Shown here one piece after another: positions 8,119 through 16,667 of a DNA stretch of 64,000 nucleotides. A program made the translations under genes and the position numbers. Origin of the DNA: Planctomycetia bacterium (GTDB lineage Bacteria; Planctomycetota; Phycisphaerae; UBA1845; UTPLA1). The stretch's first letter is position 1. Every line of letters starts with the position of its first letter. The notes below the pieces were generated by a model. The model ran no database searches. It had not been told where the DNA came from and was given only the letters and a program-made list of their open reading frames with translations. The DNA lies in assembly GCA_015075745.1 (NCBI GenBank), contig JABTTW010000001.1, forward strand, positions 930,001-994,000. Reading direction: 5' to 3'.

Positions 8119-10293
8119 CTACCCGCGTTTGGCCTCAGGCGCTTTTTCATCCGCCTTGGGCTTGAACTCTTCGGGAATCAGGTTTGCCGGCGTATCGCTC
8201 TTGCGAATGATGATCTCCAGCACAAATCGCTGATCAGTGGCGATCGGTTCACCCGTAAGCGGATCCTCTGATTTGTACTTCTCGCGCAGGCGATTGACCT
8301 GCGTGCTGATGTCGCCGCCGCCTGAAGGCTCGTCAACCAGGCCGCCGCCGCCGAATCCCGGCGTCGAACCGCCGCGCCCCCCACGGCCACCGGTGCTTCG
8401 ATCATCACCGCCGCGTGCCGGCGGCCTTCCGCCGCCGCGCCCGCGTCCGCCGCGAGAGTCATCTTCGGGCGGAGTGAAGGCATCAAAGCTTGAGGCTGAG
8501 CTGGTCTTCTTGCGCTCCATCACCGTGGCAAGGGTCGCCTTATCGAGATAAATGGCGCGGGATGGCATGCGACCGACTCGCTCCAGCGATTTGATGAGCC
8601 GGTTGTCGATCCACTTGGCCGGCTGCGCCATGGTCGTTCCGCCTTCGATGCGAATCGCCCAGCCGTCGCGCCCGCGACCCGGTGTTCCCTGGCCGGTGAA
8701 GACGGCCTCCGGGTCCTGAGGGTGATAGACCATGTCGAGCTTTTCGATCCAGATGTCCTCGCGGTCCTCGCGACTGGTCGACTTCGCGGCTGCGAGGAAC
8801 TCCCGCGGAGATTTCGCGTTTCGAAACTCCGGAACCTGCGCCTCGGCAAACCCGCGATGAATAATTTCCAACACGCGGGGAAGATAAATGTTGTTCTCCG
8901 GCAGCGTGGACATCGCCACCAGGGTCGATCGGTCGCCCACCTTCAGCCGCTCAACGTCGCTGAGCTTGCTGGAGAAATACTGCGCCGCGCCGGCAATCTT
9001 GGCGGCACGCTCAACCGGCGCTTCGCTCACGGCGCTATTCAATATCTGCTCGGCCTGCTGCGTCGTACTAACGGGCATGACGGCGATGTTGGTCAGATTC
9101 CCGAGACCCGCCTGTAGTTGGTTGTTGGCCAGCACATTTCCGACCCATACGGAGCCGCCGGCAAGAGCCAGGCATGCGGCCGATGCCGCGAACCACGGCC
9201 GCTTCTTCCGCCACAGAATCGTGCGCTGAACCTCAAGCGGCAAAAGGCTCGACGTAACTTTTGCCAGCCCCAACCCCTGAAGGGCAAGTCCGTAAACGCC
9301 GGGGAAGCTGAGAATGTTTTCCGCGAAGGCGGGAGATTGCTCTTGCCCGCCCGTGATCAGTTTGCTGAAACCGGAAAAGCGATCGACCTCGAGTTGAAGA
9401 TTCTGCTGAAGAAATTTCTGGAGGCCGGGTAGTTTGAAGGCGTTGCCCATGCCGATGACGCGGCCGATCCGCGCATCGCGGTGTGTCGAGGTGTAATAGC
9501 CGACCGATCGCTGAACTTCAGAGACGAGATCGGCGAAGACCGGCCGCATGGCCTGGAAAACCTGCCGGGCATACTTGGAAGTCGCGGCCGTCCGCTTAAG
9601 TTTTTCCGCCTTCTTGAAGGATATCTTGAACGCGGTCACCAGCGACTCGGTAAATCGGTTGCCGCCGATCGGAATCGGTCGCGACCAGATTCGGTTGCCC
9701 TCCATGACAATCAGGTCGGTGGCCAGCGCGCCCATGTCGAGAATGACGATCGACTCCTTCATCTCTTCGGGCTGCTCGGAACGAGCGGCGTTGTAGGCGG
9801 CCATCGGACCGGTCTGAACGATAAACGGCTCGATGCCCAGTTGCGTGAAGAGGATCAGGTAGTTTCGGATTAGTTCCTTGCGAATGGCGAAAATGCCGAC
9901 CTCGACATCGGGCGAATCCTTCTCTACAAAAACCTGGTAGTCCCAGACGACTTCGTCAATGTCGAACGGGATCTGCTGACTGGCCTCGTACTGGACCATG
10001 TCCGGTATTTTCTTGGGCTCAACCGGCGGCATCTTGGTGAATCGGGTCAGGGTCTGCTGGCCTGGCACCGAGACGACCACGCGGCTGTCGGAGATGTTGT
10101 TTCGCGAGAGAAAGGTCTTGAGCGAATCGGTAATGAGCTGGGTCGAGTCGCCCTCGCCTTCCGAAAGGATGTTGGCGTGCTCGACGACGTCGAAGCCGAG
10201 CATCTCCACCTGCTCGCCCGACTGCTGGAGCTTGATGGCCTTCAACATGCACTGGCCGACGTCAATTCCCCATACTGCTTGTTTCGAGGCCAT
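8119..10293 (-). CDS. pilM: Type IV pilus assembly protein PilM with C-terminal extension
   Basis: Residues 1-350 are a PilM actin-like ATPase: phosphate-1 loop WGIDVGQCMLKAIKL, DMGALATDLIVMEG (phosphate 2) and VIGMGNAFKLPGLQKFL. PilM forms a cytoplasmic ring that couples to PilN/PilO. Typical PilM is about 350 residues; this one has 724. After the ATPase a probable membrane segment (about 370-392) leads to a helical region, then a Gly/Arg-rich linker (about 611-654) and a conserved-looking C-terminal domain, so a PilN-like part may be fused. GGCAGGAG 6 nt before the ATG supports the start. The two following genes complete a likely assembly platform. No pilin, PilB or PilQ is in the window. 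Confidence 0.88.
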   Translation of the reverse strand: MASKQAVWGIDVGQCMLKAIKLQQSGEQVEMLGFDVVEHANILSEGEGDSTQLITDSLKTFLSRNNISDSRVVVSVPGQQTLTRFTKMPPVEPKKIPDMVQYEASQQIPFDIDEVVWDYQVFVEKDSPDVEVGIFAIRKELIRNYLILFTQLGIEPFIVQTGPMAAYNAARSEQPEEMKESIVILDMGALATDLIVMEGNRIWSRPIPIGGNRFTESLVTAFKISFKKAEKLKRTAATSKYARQVFQAMRPVFADLVSEVQRSVGYYTSTHRDARIGRVIGMGNAFKLPGLQKFLQQNLQLEVDRFSGFSKLITGGQEQSPAFAENILSFPGVYGLALQGLGLAKVTSSLLPLEVQRTILWRKKRPWFAASAACLALAGGSVWVGNVLANNQLQAGLGNLTNIAVMPVSTTQQAEQILNSAVSEAPVERAAKIAGAAQYFSSKLSDVERLKVGDRSTLVAMSTLPENNIYLPRVLEIIHRGFAEAQVPEFRNAKSPREFLAAAKSTSREDREDIWIEKLDMVYHPQDPEAVFTGQGTPGRGRDGWAIRIEGGTTMAQPAKWIDNRLIKSLERVGRMPSRAIYLDKATLATVMERKKTSSASSFDAFTPPEDDSRGGRGRGGGRPPARGGDDRSTGGRGGRGGSTPGFGGGGLVDEPSGGGDISTQVNRLREKYKSEDPLTGEPIATDQRFVLEIIIRKSDTPANLIPEEFKPKADEKAPEAKRG

Positions 10294-10619
10294 GAGACGC
10301 TCCTGCCATTTGGCATCATGCCGACAGGCAAATGTGCCGGTGGGGGCGAACCTTTTGCAATCCTATCGCAGGCATCCGCTCGGTATCGAGTTCTGACTTC
10401 CTTGCTCGCTGAATTCCCAGGCTTGCGTGCCGGATGGCGGGACCGTTCGTGGCTTTGTGGCCGCGGCCAACCGGTTCAGGTGGGCGGGGTTGCCTACATC
10501 TATACTCTATATGAGCACGGGAACGCAGTCAACGATTTGAGCGTCGTTCTCGGACGCACGCACGCCCGGCGGCACTCAAGCCGCTCGCAAACGCAGCGCC
10601 GCTGGGCCATACTCCCGCG
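10294..10619. promoter_or_regulatory. Divergent intergenic region between pilM and SSS symporter
   Basis: This 326-bp gene-free stretch separates two divergent units. An AT-rich block at about 10499-10515 (TCTATACTCTATATGAG) is the best candidate for a -10 element in either direction. The pilM Shine-Dalgarno sequence is at its left end, and the -10-like CATACT of the symporter lies at 10608-10613. No clear operator palindrome was seen. Confidence 0.5.
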
Positions 10620-10622
10620 ATG
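10608..10622 (+). promoter_or_regulatory. Candidate leaderless promoter of the SSS symporter
   Basis: CATACT ends 6 nt before the ATG at 10620 and no Shine-Dalgarno sequence is present, so transcription would begin at or near the start codon. No convincing -35 box is visible. Confidence 0.4.
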
Positions 10623-12353
10623 CCCGAACTGACCCTCGCGGAAGCCGTTCCGACATTTCATTGGGCCGATTGGGGCGTCGTCGGCCTGTATCTAGTTCTG
10701 ACGACGGTTCTCGGCGCGAAGCTCGCCGGTCGCCAGGCCACGGTCCGCGATTTTTTTCTCGGCGGCCGCAAACTCCCATGGTGGGCCATCTGTGGATCGA
10801 CGATCGCCACCGAGATTTCGACGGCGACTTTCGTGGCCGTGCCCGCGGTCAGTTTCGCCGCCGGCGGAAATCTCACCTATCTCCAATTGGCAATCGGCAG
10901 CATCATTGCCCGTATCATCGTCGCCCTCTATTTCGTCCCCAAATACTTCGAAAAGGAAATCTACAGCCCTTACGACTACGCCGGCTACCGCTTAGGCGCC
11001 CGCGTCAAAAAGGCGACGACGGCTTTGTTCATGATCGGAGCCGTGCTCGGGCAAGGCGCAAGGCTGTACACCAGCGGATTCGTCCTCAGCACCGTCGCGG
11101 GCGTCGACCTGATCACCGCCGTCTGGCTCATGGGGATTTTCTCGGTGCTGTGGGCCATGATCGGCGGAATCACGATGGTCATCTGGACCGACGTGATTCA
11201 GTTCTTCGTGCTCCTACTCGGTGCGATGGCCGTCCTGTGGTATTCGTTTTCGAGCGTACCGGCGAGTTGGGGGGACATGCTTCAAATCGCCCAGGATGCT
11301 GATAAGTTCCGGCTCTTTGATTTCTCGTTCGACATGAGTTTGAACTACACCTTCTGGGTGGGAATTCTCTGCACGCCCTTCATCAATCTCGCCGCCTTCG
11401 GAACCGATCAGGTCATGACGCAGCGGATGTTCTGCTGCCGCAATCAACGCGACGCGGCAAAGGCGACCATCGTCAGCAGCGTCAGTATCTTCATCGCCCT
11501 GCTGATGCTGCTGGTCGGCGTCGCCCTGTACGTCTATTTTCGATTCCTTCCTTTTACCCCCGAGGAAGCGGCGCTGTTCGACGAACGCAAGACCTACCTC
11601 CTGCCGATCTTCATCGTTCGCGCGCTGCCCATGGGCATTCGCGGTCTCGTGGTCGCTGCGATCTTTGCCGCCGCCGTGTCGACGCTTGAATCCGCCCTGG
11701 CGGCCCTCGCCCAGACCACGTCCAGTCCACTGCTCAAGCGAATCGCCCCTCCCAAGAAGAAGGGCAGAAAATCTCGCAAGTCCGCCTTCTGGCAGAGCGA
11801 GGTCGCTGTCTCAAAGATGCTTGTCTTCGGTTGGGGAGTCGTCCTCTGCATCATGGCCTCTGCATGTCGCCTCTTGGAGAGTCGATTTGAGAATACAATT
11901 GACCTCGTTCTCGCCATGTCCGGTTACACCATGGGGCCGCTGCTTGGAATCTTTCTTCTCGCTATGCTTTCCAAACCGCCGAGCGACGCCGGCCTTCCCT
12001 GGGCCGTGCCCCTCGCCGTCCTTGGTGTATTCGGAATGCTTCAACATGACTGGAACATCCCCCTGCTGGGCGGAGCGTCCGCCGATCTGACCGACTGGAT
12101 CGTTTGGGGCGGGTGTCTCGCGGCACTGGTCCTCGCTTTGAAGCACTTGCATGGGGATGTTCTCAAAGTCGGTGCGATTGCCGCAGCCGTCATCGTCATT
12201 GTGCTCCTTCACGCTTGGAACCTCGGGCTCGATGGGGAGGGAAGTACCAAATACCCCTCCTATACCTGGAGCTATGCAGTCGGTCCTCTCATCACCATGG
12301 GTCTGGGGTACGTCCTGGGAGGTCGAAAGTCCGCCACCCCCCAAAAGGCGTGA
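10620..12353 (+). CDS. Sodium:solute symporter family transporter
   Basis: A 577-residue polytopic membrane protein with about 13-14 hydrophobic segments. Family features include DFFLGGRKLPWWAICGSTIATEIS, with the SSS-typical 'GG+xLPWW' motif after the first helix, and a sodium-site-like TEISTATF. The region MGIRGLVVAAIFAAAVSTLESAL also fits the SSS core. A cytoplasmic loop near residues 376-395 is very basic (KKKGRKSRK). Substrate cannot be read from sequence; SSS members carry sugars, amino acids, carboxylates or iodide. It stands alone between the divergent pilM operon and the kinase-like gene, so context does not help. Confidence 0.88.
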   Translation: MPELTLAEAVPTFHWADWGVVGLYLVLTTVLGAKLAGRQATVRDFFLGGRKLPWWAICGSTIATEISTATFVAVPAVSFAAGGNLTYLQLAIGSIIARIIVALYFVPKYFEKEIYSPYDYAGYRLGARVKKATTALFMIGAVLGQGARLYTSGFVLSTVAGVDLITAVWLMGIFSVLWAMIGGITMVIWTDVIQFFVLLLGAMAVLWYSFSSVPASWGDMLQIAQDADKFRLFDFSFDMSLNYTFWVGILCTPFINLAAFGTDQVMTQRMFCCRNQRDAAKATIVSSVSIFIALLMLLVGVALYVYFRFLPFTPEEAALFDERKTYLLPIFIVRALPMGIRGLVVAAIFAAAVSTLESALAALAQTTSSPLLKRIAPPKKKGRKSRKSAFWQSEVAVSKMLVFGWGVVLCIMASACRLLESRFENTIDLVLAMSGYTMGPLLGIFLLAMLSKPPSDAGLPWAVPLAVLGVFGMLQHDWNIPLLGGASADLTDWIVWGGCLAALVLALKHLHGDVLKVGAIAAAVIVIVLLHAWNLGLDGEGSTKYPSYTWSYAVGPLITMGLGYVLGGRKSATPQKA

Positions 12354-12523
12354 TCAACCCCTTGCTCGGATTCCCTCAAGACAGGCAAACCGCATACTCC
12401 CCTGCCCATAACGCTCGGCCAGTCGGTCGCCGGCCCGATTTGTCGGCTGATTCAAGGGGCGGACTGTTGGGATTCCGGCGGTCCCGAATGGACAAACAGA
12501 TTGTGGCGAACCCGGCGCAATGC

Positions 12524-12543
12524 GATACACTACGCGGCGAATG
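12524..12543 (+). promoter_or_regulatory. Candidate leaderless promoter of the double-kinase gene
   Basis: GATACA (12524-12529), overlapping TACACT, lies 9-11 nt before the ATG at 12541. TTGTGG at 12501-12506 could be a -35 box with a 17-nt spacer. No ribosome-binding site precedes the ATG. Confidence 0.45.
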
Positions 12544-14526
12544 GATTCAGCAACCCGTCCCGAAACCTTGAAAAACGAGGCAAACGGGCCTATCATCGAA
12601 AGTCGACCTCGACCTTCTCCCGGCGCTTCATGCTCCACACGAAGCGTCTCCTCCACCGCCAGGGAGTCGAGCGATGCTGTACAGTCCCCCGGGCTCAGGG
12701 CGGAAAACCCCATGTCAATTCGTGGTCAATTTGCGCCCGGATCGGAGGGATCCGAACCCGCTGACGGTTATGTAGAATCGTCCTTCGGGCCCCATACCTG
12801 GCGGATCGTCCGCGCCCACGCCGAGCGGTTTCGCCTTCTCGATATTGACTGGTTTCGGCTGGCCGACTCTCCGGTTGCCACGCTCGTCAAGCGCAACGGC
12901 CAGCGAGACGTCTGGCAGGTCAATACCGGCGATCGCGCTTATTTCGCGAAAATCTACCATCCGGTCGGCATGCCCGCCCGCATCAAGCTCATGCTCCGCG
13001 GTCCCATCGCCAACCAGGAATGGGACGTCGGCCTCTATGCCGCGGCCCACTCAGTCGCCGCCGTTTCCCCGGTGGCCGTTGCCTGGGAACAGGGTCGGCG
13101 ATTCGATGGAACGTCGCTCCTCGTCACCGAGGCCGTCGTGGATGCCATTCCCCTCGGTGACTACTGGCGCACGATCCGGGACGATCGACATCAGGCGAAC
13201 CTGCTCGTCGATTCCCTCGCGCGCCTCATTGCCCGAGCCCATCAGTGCGGCTTCCAGCACGGCGACATGCACCCGGGAAATGTCCTCGTTCGCCGGGTTG
13301 ACCAGCGGTGCGAAGCGTTCTTCGTGGATCTGCACCGCGTCTGCATCGGCAAGCGCGTTGCCTCGGGACAGGCTGTCGCCAATCTCGCCCATTTGAATCA
13401 ATGGTTCCGGCGAAACGCGAGCCGCTCGCAGCGACTCCGCTTCATGAAGAGCTACATCCGCTATCGCGATCAATTCGCCCAGGCGAGCTCACTCTCGCGC
13501 AATTGGCCGATCGATCTGCGCCGGCTTTCCGCGGACCTCGCCGTGCAAGCCGATCGGCACGCGAACAAGCTCTGGGGCAAGCGCGATCGTCGCGCCATGC
13601 GAACCAGTCGCTATTTCGCCAGGCTTCGGCTGGCCGATGGCTGGCGGGGCCACGCGGTGCTCAAAACGAAGCACCCGACCGCCGGGAACGGCATCAACAT
13701 TGAGTTCACCAAGGCCCAATGGCGATCATTGCTGGCAAATCCACATGCCCTGCTCGATCCTGCCCGCGCCGAATTGCTCAAGGACTCCCACACCGCAACC
13801 ATTTGCAAGTCCAAGCTCGAGTCGGATCTCGGCGTCGTCACAGCGGTGGTGAAGCGTTCCCTCGCCAGAAACGCATGGAAGCGTCTGGTTCAGTGGTTTG
13901 GACCGTCTCGCAACCTTCGCGCCTGGCGCATGGCTAACATGCTTCGCAATCGCGATCTGCCGGTCGCCACGCCCCTGGCCGTCATCGAGAAATTCGCCCT
14001 CGGCTTCATTCGCACCGATTCGATCAGCCTGACCGAGTACGTCGGCGACACCATCGATCTCGAAGCTTTCCTGACCCGCGAAATCGCCTCGATTCCCCCG
14101 CTCGAGCAGCGCTGCGTCAAGGACCAGCTCATCCTGTCGGTCGTCCGACTGCTCAAGGCGTTCCATGAACGAGGCTTCATCCACCGGGACATGAAGGCTC
14201 CGAACCTGCTCGTGCGCTGGGCGCCGCCCTATCACGGCTCGCCGCTCCTCGTCTTCATCGACATGGATGGCATTTCCCATCGACGGCGATCCACCGAGTC
14301 GCAGCGCATCCGCGCCGTCGTTCGGCTGTGTGCCAGCCTTCTGGCCAGCCCCGGTTGCACAGCATCCGACCGACTGAGATTTCTCAAGACCTACCTGACC
14401 GGCCCCGGCAAACCGCCGGACGAATGGAAGCGATTCTGGCGGCGCATTCACCAGGAGGTCTGCGCCAAGCTCGCCCACAAGGAAGTCCGCCGCGAGTGGA
14501 AGCTCGCCCACTACGGCCGAGAGTAG
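12541..14526 (+). CDS. Double Kdo/WaaP-type kinase-fold protein
   Basis: The product (661 residues from ATG 12541) has two kinase-fold domains resembling lipopolysaccharide/heptose kinases (KdkA/WaaP-like). Domain 1 has a catalytic loop HGDMHPGNVLV near residue 240 and a metal-binding FFVDLHR. Domain 2 has HRDMKAPNLLVRW near 546 and VFIDMDG near 573. Both keep the catalytic Asp and Asn. A nucleotide-site lysine in domain 1 may be in RAYFAKIYHP. Such proteins phosphorylate sugar or lipid acceptors in the cytoplasm. The first 57 residues are Ser/Pro/Arg-rich; ATG 12712 is an alternative start, and 12541 is favoured by a -10-like box upstream. The surface-polysaccharide genes that follow fit an envelope role. 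Confidence 0.78.
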   Translation: MDSATRPETLKNEANGPIIESRPRPSPGASCSTRSVSSTARESSDAVQSPGLRAENPMSIRGQFAPGSEGSEPADGYVESSFGPHTWRIVRAHAERFRLLDIDWFRLADSPVATLVKRNGQRDVWQVNTGDRAYFAKIYHPVGMPARIKLMLRGPIANQEWDVGLYAAAHSVAAVSPVAVAWEQGRRFDGTSLLVTEAVVDAIPLGDYWRTIRDDRHQANLLVDSLARLIARAHQCGFQHGDMHPGNVLVRRVDQRCEAFFVDLHRVCIGKRVASGQAVANLAHLNQWFRRNASRSQRLRFMKSYIRYRDQFAQASSLSRNWPIDLRRLSADLAVQADRHANKLWGKRDRRAMRTSRYFARLRLADGWRGHAVLKTKHPTAGNGINIEFTKAQWRSLLANPHALLDPARAELLKDSHTATICKSKLESDLGVVTAVVKRSLARNAWKRLVQWFGPSRNLRAWRMANMLRNRDLPVATPLAVIEKFALGFIRTDSISLTEYVGDTIDLEAFLTREIASIPPLEQRCVKDQLILSVVRLLKAFHERGFIHRDMKAPNLLVRWAPPYHGSPLLVFIDMDGISHRRRSTESQRIRAVVRLCASLLASPGCTASDRLRFLKTYLTGPGKPPDEWKRFWRRIHQEVCAKLAHKEVRREWKLAHYGRE

Positions 14527-14538
14527 GCTCGCCCTGCC

Positions 14539-15498
14539 ATGTCCGACTCGCCCCCGCCCCACTCTCCTGCGCCGAAGTCGTCGATCCAATCCTCGGGATA
14601 CAGCGCGCGCTTCTACCTGATCCTCGCCGCCATGGTCGTGGCATTTCTCGTTGTCGTCTTACAGCGAAACAGCATCCGGGCGCGCTACTGGGCCTACCAA
14701 CTCAAACAGACCGACGACTTCGCCGAACAGGCCTACTACATCGCCTGCCTCGCGAGTATCGGTGACGCCGCGACCGAAAGCGTGGAATCTCTTGTATGGG
14801 ATTCTCGCAATGAAGTTCGAATGCTCGCGATCCCCGCTTCCCAGGGATTGACGCCACGCATTCGCCACGAGTTGGTCCTGTACGCACTCATCCTCGACGA
14901 CGATGAGGAACTTCAGGCATCAGCGGCTACTGCCATTGCCCTGTCCCACTGGAAACCGGGTGAGCAGTTTCTGATCGCGATTAGCCAATCTCCGTCAGAA
15001 TCCACGGCTTGTGCCGCGGCCGGTGGACTCAGCCGGATCGACTCGGCCGCCGCCGTCGATGCGCTGTGTTCGATCATTCAGACACATAAATCACCGAAGG
15101 TGCGAGCCCAGGCCGTGGAATCACTGGCTGGCCACCTTCAACCGTCGCTGGTCAACCGAGATGCCATGACGGGAAAACTTGATCCGATCAGCGTCATGGT
15201 TCAGGCACTTGGCGACAGCGGCGAATTCACGGGGAAGCTGGCGGCGGAGAGAGAGATCGAAACCGTCTCATCCGCAGTCACTGCCCGCAAGGGTCTCCGC
15301 GTGGCCACCTCAGCCCCATCCGCCTCCGCCGCTCGCACGGTCGCATCCGTCGCGGCCGGCGTCCTGACGGATCTCACCGGCGAAACCATCGAACCCATTC
15401 CGGCCGATTTCGCCGCACCATCCCGACTGGTCGAACGGTGCAAGTCCCTTATCGCCCAGCGTCGCCCGCGTCTTCCGACGACGCTGCCTGGGCCGTAG
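14539..15498 (+). CDS. Membrane-anchored HEAT-repeat protein
   Basis: A 319-residue protein: Pro/Ser-rich N-terminus, one membrane segment (about 24-44, FYLILAAMVVAFLVVVLQ), then alpha-helical repeats of HEAT/PBS-lyase type. Repeats are visible at EQAYYIACLASIGDAAT, ELQASAATAIALSHW and SPKVRAQAVESLAGHLQ. The C-terminal third is Ala/Ser/Thr-rich. HEAT repeats are protein-binding scaffolds; no catalytic motif is seen. It starts 12 nt after the kinase gene and is followed 44 nt later by an SGNH-like gene, so all may be co-transcribed. Confidence 0.75.
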   Translation: MSDSPPPHSPAPKSSIQSSGYSARFYLILAAMVVAFLVVVLQRNSIRARYWAYQLKQTDDFAEQAYYIACLASIGDAATESVESLVWDSRNEVRMLAIPASQGLTPRIRHELVLYALILDDDEELQASAATAIALSHWKPGEQFLIAISQSPSESTACAAAGGLSRIDSAAAVDALCSIIQTHKSPKVRAQAVESLAGHLQPSLVNRDAMTGKLDPISVMVQALGDSGEFTGKLAAEREIETVSSAVTARKGLRVATSAPSASAARTVASVAAGVLTDLTGETIEPIPADFAAPSRLVERCKSLIAQRRPRLPTTLPGP

Positions 15499-15542
15499 TG
15501 CAGGCCTTCATACACCGCACAACCCTGCCGATAAATACGTGA

Positions 15543-16667
15543 ATGTCCAGCCGCGATCTACCGGCCAATACCGACCGCGCAACCTCCGCAGCCCGGAGGC
15601 GCATCGTGATCGTCATCTTCGCGGGTGCGACCCTGTTTGCCGTCGACCTGGTCGTCCGCCGATACGAACCTGTGCTGAAGCGATACCAAGCCAACAATTT
15701 CGAGAAAAAGAACACCGACCTGGCATCCCGACGCCTGCCCGACATCATTCTGATGGGTTCCTCCCGGGCCATGTACGCCCTCGTTCCCGACGAATTCAGC
15801 AGGGCGACCGGCCTCGAAGCCTACAACTTCGGAATCTCCGGCTCGAAAGTCGCTGAATGGCAGTTGTTGGTAAAGCGGACCTTTGAGCAGCACAAACCCA
15901 AGCTCGTTGTACTGGGGGTCAATGCGAGTGAGTTTCGCGCCGACTATAGGCAATCACAGGCGGCCCGTCACCTGTTTGATTGGAGCGACCTCGCCGAGGC
16001 CGTAGTCCACGACGGACCTTCGCTGGACATCCTCGGCGCTTTTGCGGTTCAGAAGTTTGGGCCACTTTGGATGACCCACTACCGTGCCGGCGAGATTCGC
16101 CTATGGGGACAGGAAGAGCTCATTGCCTTCCTGCCCAAGCAGGCTCAGTTTGCCCGGGAAGTGCGCGAACGAGTGGCCAGACCCGTGACCCGCGACGGCT
16201 ACGAACATCCATGGACGATGGGTGAGCGACTGAAAAATATCGAAGAGCAGTTTCTGGCCAATCCGGTAGCGTTTGAGACCGCCTCCGTGCCGCTCTTTTC
16301 CAGAGAAGCGCCCGCCTATCGCCGATTCGGTGAGATGCTCGACTGGCTAAAGGATGCCGACATCGCGACGATCGTTACCTATGTGCCCAACAGCCCCCGG
16401 ACCGAAAAACGCTGGGCCGTCGTGGAACCGCAGATGATCGCCGCCATCGCAGATGTGTGTCGTGACCATGACACACCGTTTGTGCAATGCCCCCAGTCAC
16501 TCGTGCCGAGAACCAACCGCGACTACCTCGATGAAACGCACGTCGGCGACGTCCTGGGCCTGAGGTTCAGCCGACAAGTCATCCGGCAGTCAATGGCGAT
16601 GAATCTGCTTCCCTCAGCTTCTTCGACCGTTGCCCGCGCGGATAACGCCATGGAGACCCAACCTTGA
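15543..16667 (+). CDS. SGNH/DUF1574-like partner of MBOAT acyltransferase
   Basis: A 374-residue protein with an N-terminal membrane segment (about 21-38) and an extracytoplasmic domain. DIILMGSSRAMYALVPDEF carries the block I Gly-x-Ser nucleophile region of SGNH-like folds, and YNFGISGSKVAEWQ and KLVVLGVNASEF follow in the expected order. A late D-x-x-H-like block is seen at LDETHVGDVLG. Such proteins (AlgX/AlgJ or DUF1574 type) are commonly encoded beside MBOAT transferases and move acyl groups to exopolysaccharides. Its stop codon overlaps the start of the MBOAT gene (TTGA at 16664-16667), strong evidence for coupled function. Confidence 0.75.
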   Translation: MSSRDLPANTDRATSAARRRIVIVIFAGATLFAVDLVVRRYEPVLKRYQANNFEKKNTDLASRRLPDIILMGSSRAMYALVPDEFSRATGLEAYNFGISGSKVAEWQLLVKRTFEQHKPKLVVLGVNASEFRADYRQSQAARHLFDWSDLAEAVVHDGPSLDILGAFAVQKFGPLWMTHYRAGEIRLWGQEELIAFLPKQAQFAREVRERVARPVTRDGYEHPWTMGERLKNIEEQFLANPVAFETASVPLFSREAPAYRRFGEMLDWLKDADIATIVTYVPNSPRTEKRWAVVEPQMIAAIADVCRDHDTPFVQCPQSLVPRTNRDYLDETHVGDVLGLRFSRQVIRQSMAMNLLPSASSTVARADNAMETQP

